Below are positions 58,050-64,000 of a stretch of 64,000 nucleotides of DNA, piece after piece. This DNA is from Pomphorhynchus laevis. Lineage: Eukaryota > Acanthocephala > Palaeacanthocephala > Echinorhynchida > Pomphorhynchidae. The stretch spans positions 32,152-96,151 of the forward strand of contig WNNJ02000960.1 of NCBI GenBank assembly GCA_012934845.2, given 5' to 3'. A program made the translations under genes and the position numbers. Each line of letters starts with the position of its first letter. Positions within the stretch are counted from its first letter, which is position 1. The notes under the pieces were generated by a model. That model ran no database searches and was not told where the DNA came from. It saw only the letters and a list, made by a program, of their open reading frames with translations.

Positions 58050-58924
58050 AAATGGGTAAATTTTTGTTCTTGTCAGCTATTTTCATTTAATTCTTTTGTT
58101 GAATTCGAAACACTCAAAACTGTTGTCTGACTTGAATATTTACATTTTCATCTCATAGCTTACTTAAATGCTTTCATTTAACAAGTTTTAACGGCTTGTA
58201 AGATTGCCATTCTGATATCAAGATCTCTCTAGTTGTAAAGAAATTTATTCCCAAGAAATTTATATTTCGCTAATATTAAATTGACATCGTTAGAATGTTA
58301 ATTTTTTATTATTTGATATTAACGAGATATTAACGAGATATTAACGAGATACATATTCTTTATGTGAATCTATTTTATTAAAAAATGATACTCTTTTATA
58401 AATTGTAACTTATTTAATTCGATTTCAAATTGCGCAGATCTAAATTAAGTGAGGAAAGACTTTATTCCAACAACATGTAGTTGTGGAAAAGGCCATTAAG
58501 CTTCGAAAGATGAATTAATTTGTCTAATTTGATTGATGTCACAAGCTAGGAGCACCTAATCAGCAACTATCGAGTATCTTAGAGAAGATATCCCTAATAA
58601 CGACTTAGTTTACTTCAATGCATTTCGATTTTTCTTAAATACATTTCAATTATAAATTAAATATTCAAAATTAATTCGAATTTAATTAATTTCAATTAAT
58701 GTATTCAAATCTTCCGAAGGATTAATTTCTTAAATAATATATTTTCTACTTTCGATTCGAATATTGTCAAATACTGTTTTTACCAATTAATTGAACATTT
58801 GTCATATTTATCCTGAAAGTACTATGAATTACTATTTTTATTAAATACCTATGAAAATATCAAATTAAAATATAATATATATATTTCATGGATCGCTCAT
58901 AACACAACTTTTTATTTTTTCCAG

Positions 58925-59051
58925 GTTGATATGCGTAGCAGATTTCGCGGGAGACCAGGAGAAGTTTACGAGGATTGACGAAATTTCTCTAGTTGAATTA
59001 TCAATTTCTGGCATCGATAATGCATGTATATTCGATAATCAGCTTTTTTAA
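58925..59051 (+). CDS. Probable 3'-terminal exon of an unidentified gene
   Basis: A strong 3' splice site (ctttttattttttccag, AG at 58923-58924) is followed by an open frame entered after one base: LICVADFAGDQEKFTRIDEI, SLVELSISGIDNACIFDNQL, F, stop at 59049-59051. The 41 codons have protein-like composition, and the GC content rises exactly over the exon. No family recognised. A second frame after the same AG (VDMRSRFRGRPGEVYED, stop) is shorter. Upstream exons are not evident between 58508 and 58920, apart from a weak candidate at 58560-58655 (SATIEYLREDIPNNDLVYF). They may lie in or beyond the duplicated DNA. Confidence 0.45.
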
Positions 59052-59885
59052 CCAAGAATGCTAACGATTACATTACAATTCAGTTGATCAAAACGTTTTC
59101 ATCAATTGATATAATATTGTCATTCTGTTAAAATTTGATATAGGGAACAAAATAAATCATTTTATAAAAAGGCTAATTACTAATTGTTTGATGAAATCCT
59201 TAAAGATTTATTAAATTAACTAAATAAATTTAAAATTTAAAACTTAAATAATTTTTGGCTTTCTTGAATTAGGCAATTTGGATTTTCTGTTAGAATAAAT
59301 ATTCTGTTAGAAATCTATCGGTTATTAAAATAGAATTTATATATTGTTCAAGCATTACTTTTAAATGGCAAGGACGAAAAAACATAAATTAATCAGAAAA
59401 TATAATGACTTGATCTTAATTCTTCAAAATCATTTTTAAAGTCTAAACGTTTAGAATTCAACAGTATAAATTATTATTTTTAATTTATGTTAACATTTAA
59501 TATGAATATTTTCTAAAATAATTGATTTGTTCTTATTTAAAATATATTAAATCAATTATAGTAATAACAAGAATTTGAACCTTAATTTATAAATTGATTA
59601 AAATAAATAATTGTATGGTATTGAAAGAATTAGTATTGAAATATTTGTTTTAATTTAATATACTATCAAAAATGATTAAAATGATTTAATTGTTAAATAA
59701 TTAATATTTTTAAAAGTCACTGGGTAAAAGTCACTTAAATTATTAGTTTTCTCGTGTGGGAAAATTAAATGTGGGCAAAATTCTTTTTAAAACTAAAATT
59801 ACCGAATATTTAATAGCTCTTTGCAAGATTGTTGGCAAAATTAAAATCGGCAATTAACATCTTTGAAATGACACTGAATGGTATT
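59052..59885. other. AT-rich flank, no gene recognised
   Basis: Stops in all frames, no repeat family recognised. A polyadenylation-type aataaa occurs at 59150-59155, about 100 nt after the terminal exon, and could serve it. Confidence 0.45.
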
Positions 59886-62800
59886 TTCACAAAACTTATC
59901 GTGGTAATTAAATAAAATTATTATATTTTATACAAAATAAATATAAATTTATATTATTTTATATCCAACTATATTAAATATAATAATAAAATAGTAATTT
60001 ATTAAAGAGTAATTAAAGATTCAAATAAGAATTGTTCAAAATAAGAATAAGATAAGAATAAGATAATATAATTAGATCTTTTAAATGTAACAGAAAAAAT
60101 TGTATAGTTTGTGATGTTATAAATAATAATTGTATTGTAAGTAATATGACAAACAAATGCTTTTCATTAAATATTGATAATAATTGTAACTGCAATAGCG
60201 CATGTATAGTGTATCTTATACAATGTACATGTTGATTGCAATATATTGGAAAAACATATCAAATGTTATAAACTAGGTTTAGGCAACACATATATAATAT
60301 ACAGCATAATAGTCAAACTATATTTCATAAACAAATGAGATTAATATGACATGATATAGGATACTGTAAATTTTTTATTTTAGAACATATTATCGAAGAA
60401 AACATTTCAATATTAAATCAAAAACTATTAGAAAAAGAAGATTTTTGGATTAAAACGCTTAATTCCATGTACCCATTAGGATTGAATGACGTGGTACAAG
60501 GAATTGGCAGAAGTAGTATAATACATAATAAACAACTCTATTATAATAATCCGGTTAAACGCAAACCAAGAAGTCATGGTGATAAAAGGAACAAAAAAAT
60601 AGATTTAAAAATATTAAAAAAGATATGTATATAAATAAACAATTAGAAATATTAAAACAACTTTTAAGAGATAATAAAGTAAAGGATCTTTATGTAAATA
60701 TAAGCAATGTTTCTAAAGATATCATATGTTCAATAAATCAGAAATTAATTAACAAATATGATAGGTTGAGTTGTATAATAGACAGTTATTGTAATATAAA
60801 ATACTATAATCGGATTGTTAACAATAACAAGAAAAAATATATACTAACCATACACTTCATTAATAAATGTATATATAACATATTAGCATCAGATATAAGT
60901 AAATAGATTCCTAAAATAAGGTATAAGCTATTACCGTCATTAGGACGAATAATTTTTAATTATAATAAAGAATTGAAATCAATATGTTACGATGATATTA
61001 GAAGCATTATAGAAACATAATGCAATTACAGAAGCCTTGATTTTGATAAAACAAATGAAAATATATGTACCCGTAATATAGATTTAATTAAAAATCGTGG
61101 ATTAAAATCAAAAGGGTATAAATATAGATTAAATAATATAATAAAATAAAATTTACAATTTGCTATATAAAAATAAATTATTTCTTTAGTAAGAATTTAT
61201 TAAAACCTTACTAAATTAAAGGATATATTTGATAAAATTAAAAATAAAATGAAAATAACAAACAATTATAAAAGGAAAGATAAAATTAATAAGGATATGT
61301 ATTTAGAACTTACTAAATTAAAGGATAACTATATAATAACAACTATTGATAAAACAAATCAACGTAAATGTTACCATAATCTAGAATTAGTTGAAAATGT
61401 TGAATTAAGGAACATGCTATCAAAAGGGTATAAATACAAAAGGATTAACATTTCGTTATATAATGCCTTAAATGCTTACTTTGATAAGTTGATTAATAGT
61501 AAAAGCTTAAATACATCAAAAATAAACATTTGGAGAGAAAGTGAAAATTACAAACAAATATAAAAGGAAAGATCAAATTAATAAAGACAAATATTGATAA
61601 AGCTAGTGATAACTCTGTCTTCTATTTATTTAGTAAGTTCAAATATTATTTGGTAATGATGTTATTTGGTAAGTATATACTTATTGGTAAGTTCTACCAA
61701 TATTTGGTAAGTTTTTAATACATTTATTATATGGTTTTAAATATTGTTTAATTTTAAATTTAATTAAAAAATCGTCTTTAAATTAACAAACAATTATAAA
61801 AGGAAAGATAAAATTAATAAAGATATGTATACAGAACTTACTAGATTGAAAGATATCTATATAATAACAACTATAAAGCTAGTAATAACTTTGTCTTCAT
61901 ATGCAAAAAGCTTTATTATGATATACTGATGAAAGAAGTTAATTCTAATGATTTAAATGTAAATCCAACATATGAACGTAGTGATTTAAGTTTAGAAACA
62001 ATTATTACAAGTCACTGTTCTATAATGGATAAAAAGGGTATAAAGGTTGAATCAGATAATAAAAATTAGAATCCAAAATTACATAAAAATCCAATATAAC
62101 CTAGGTTCATATGTATTGCGTTTAAATGTACATTAAAACCACTTTCTGTCTATATGAATAAAATACTTAAAGCAATTAAAGCACACTTTAAAAAATATCG
62201 CAAGGTAATCGAAATATTGTAAATATTTAATATTGTAAATCTGATTCAAGCATTAAAAGTTTTCGCTTTAAATGCAAGCAAGTGGAAAATTTCCACTTTT
62301 AACAAGTGGAAATATTTTTTTATTATTAATATTATATTATTAACTAGAAGTTAATGTGTTTAATCCATCCTTAATTTAAAGTCCGTACGGACACTAGCGA
62401 TTTAAATATTATGTGGATCGCAATTATAATAATTTATAAAATCAATATTTTGCTATTCGAATTTTTTAGGTATGATCATCTGTACCTAACTTTGGCATGT
62501 AACATTTAGCCATAACTAAATGATGGAATATTCTTTGTTTATGACATCTTTGAACGAAAACTCAAAACACATACAGATTACAAGTCTTCTATGTCTTAGC
62601 TATTTTTAATTGTTCACTCATTTTTATATGTTCACTCGTTATATATACTATTTCAGTATTAATTCCACAAAGGAATTTTTAGAACAGACAAAAGGAATAT
62701 ATTTTCAAAATATAAATACATACGATTTAATACACTTTATACAAATATAGATTTAGCAGATATTAAAGATGAATTAGAAAAATTAATTCATCTTATATTC

Positions 62801-63200
62801 GGCAAAAGATATACATATATATGTTATAATAACTATTAAGAATATTTAACAAAAATTAAACAATCAAAACAGCTTGTTTTGTTGATTGAATAAAAAGGGT
62901 ATAAAGGTTGAATCAGATTTTAAAATATTACCTATGCTTATATTAAAATCAAAAAAGTAAAGATCAAATTAATACATTAAATAAAGGTTGAATCAGTTCA
63001 ATATGTTAAAACAAGTGAATATCAGTTATGTGACTCACTTAACCTAATTTAGTAATATAATTTATTATAATTAATAAAACAATTTGAATCTATTGATTAG
63101 GTATCAAATTTACATAAAATTGTATATATGACTAAGTTATAGTTAAATATGACCACACAAGAATTTACGACTGTTGTCTTTATTTACAGATCACTCAAAC
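59886..63200 (+). mobile_element. Naiad-type Penelope-like element (N-terminal GIY-YIG, then RT)
   Basis: Longest copy of the main Penelope-like family. 5' region 59886-60070; zinc-finger-like CNRKNCIVCDVI at 60085-60120; NCNCNSACIVYLIQCTC then LQYIGKTYQ (GIY-YIG core) at 60180-60270; the conserved end of the domain KEDFWIKTLNSMYPLGLNDV near 60435-60495 and a basic RSHGDKRNKK patch. A linker frame is at 60625-60906. RT entry sequence starts near 61250 (LTKLKDNYIITTIDKTN) and again at about 61840-62200 (DLSLETIITSHCSIMDKKG), with motif A near 62715-62780. Thus the endonuclease precedes the RT, the permuted order of Naiad/Chlamys elements. Stops occur within every domain and the RT is in repeated, partly rearranged pieces, so the copy is dead. 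Confidence 0.75.
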
Positions 63201-63600
63201 TGAATATGAAATTATAATTCAAGGTTCTATTTGATTGATTAAATAACAAAGAGGTCATAAAATTAAAGAAGAGAGTAATTTTGATATAAATTACATTAAA
63301 CATTATACAACTATTATTTAATATTTAAAATTACTTAAGTATTTATTTAAATTTAATTTATTTTTAATTTTAATTTATAGAATACGTACACTCAATTAAC
63401 TGATCTGATTGGCACTATGTTCTATATAATCTACTCTTATTCTACTACAAGGCATATTGCTTATTATCCATAAAAATTCACTTGAAATAAAATAAAAACA
63501 TAATTTAAGTGAATTGTTTGATTTTGATTTATGGTATATGTATTTTAATATATGATAATCGATATTTTTAATCGATAAAAATGATGATGACTTAAGATTA
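63201..63600. repeat. Penelope-like terminal segments, rearranged
   Basis: 63383-63410 is a diverged copy of the terminal block (acgtacactcaattaactga), followed by what looks like the inverted start of the 3' region (cttattatccat). No coding sequence. Confidence 0.5.
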
Positions 63601-64000
63601 TAGTGCGCTCTATACAAATATAGAATTAGTAGATATTAAAGAAGTGTTAGTAAAATTAATTAATCTTATATTCAGAAAAATATACATATATATGCTATAA
63701 TAACTATAACGCATATCTAACAAAAATTAAACCATCAAGTAAATATAAATATATGGATAAAATTGAATTAATGGAATCCTTTAATATTTTGATAAATCAA
63801 AATTATTTAAAAGTAGGGACATCTATGTTTAGGCAAATAAAAGGTGTTCCAATGAGTGGTAATAGTAGCCAATTATAGCTGACTTATATTTAAGCTTTAT
63901 AGAATATGAATTTGTTCATACCTGTTTAAAAATAAATCTAAATTATATAAAAAATGAAATATATGTTTCGATACATTGATGATAGATGTGTATTTAATTA
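63601..64000 (+). mobile_element. Penelope-like RT fragment, continues past window
   Basis: Plus frames give YTNIELVDIKEVLVKLINLI, then AYLTKIKPSSKYKYMDKIEL (63712-63770), RQIKGVPMSGNSS (motif B, 63832-63870) and MFRYIDD (63962-63982). Motif C reaches the window edge. One frame change is seen in the motif B region. Confidence 0.75.

Larger units (their letters stand above)
38539..58507. repeat. Tandem segmental duplication, unit 2 (17.3 kb deleted)
   Basis: 38539-50479 matches 1264-13224 and 50498-58507 matches 30539-38541. The equivalent of 13225-30538 is missing. Noticed differences are few: single substitutions such as 6284/43537, a 22-bp indel near 2730, a 6-bp insertion near 53805, and a few 1-bp indels. 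This fits a recent event or two haplotypes. Confidence 0.9.

Noticed and set aside
60230-60240. UGA as selenocysteine in the GIY-YIG core
   Set aside because: The sister copy at about 4828 has GGA (Gly) at the same codon and other stops lie nearby, so a simple nonsense change is likelier. No SECIS element was recognised.
1-64000. CRISPR array, tRNA, rRNA or prokaryotic defence system
   Set aside because: No regularly spaced repeats, no cloverleaf with conserved arms and no matching proteins were seen. Gene content is that of an animal nuclear genome.

Overview
This is an AT-rich nuclear window from an animal. It carries one very large host gene, an axonemal dynein heavy chain of the DNAH5/DNAH8 (outer-arm) type, in a landscape of decayed retroelements: Penelope-like elements of two kinds, an RTE-type LINE, a second LINE of the CR1/Jockey kind, Ty3/Gypsy fossils and an RT-coding family I cannot name. 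The dynein implies an organism with motile cilia or sperm flagella. The transposons and a spliced exon near the right end imply a metazoan, most likely an invertebrate. The species cannot be told from the sequence.

Layout. 1-11700: nested retroelement debris, including an RTE LINE inserted into a Penelope-like copy with a 17-bp target-site duplication. 11713-26706 (minus strand): an uninterrupted 4997-codon dynein heavy chain frame with all six AAA modules, linker, stalk and microtubule-binding domain. 26800-26813: a candidate RFX X-box. 26850-30540: upstream flank with an inverted repeat of about 90-nt arms and two odd repeats. 29521-35560: more retroelement debris, with an interleaved (pseudoknot-forming) sequence in a Penelope-like 3' region and a hammerhead-like motif. 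35560-38538: AT-rich DNA with two short protein-like minus-strand frames. 38539-58507: a second, nearly identical copy of 1264-38541 that lacks about 17.3 kb, including most of the dynein. 58508-59880: unique DNA with a convincing 3'-terminal exon (58925-59051). 59886-64000: the longest Penelope-like copy, with a GIY-YIG endonuclease upstream of the reverse transcriptase (the permuted, Naiad-type order).

The main structural result is a history. A 37.3-kb direct tandem duplication (start near 1264, end near 38541, join with 3 bp of microhomology) was followed by a 17.3-kb deletion inside the second unit, healed with a 19-nt filler copied from sequence just next to the break. The two copies differ at only about two dozen places that I noticed by eye, so the event is recent. 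Alternatively, two haplotypes were placed end to end by the assembler. No defence system, CRISPR array, tRNA or rRNA gene was seen.
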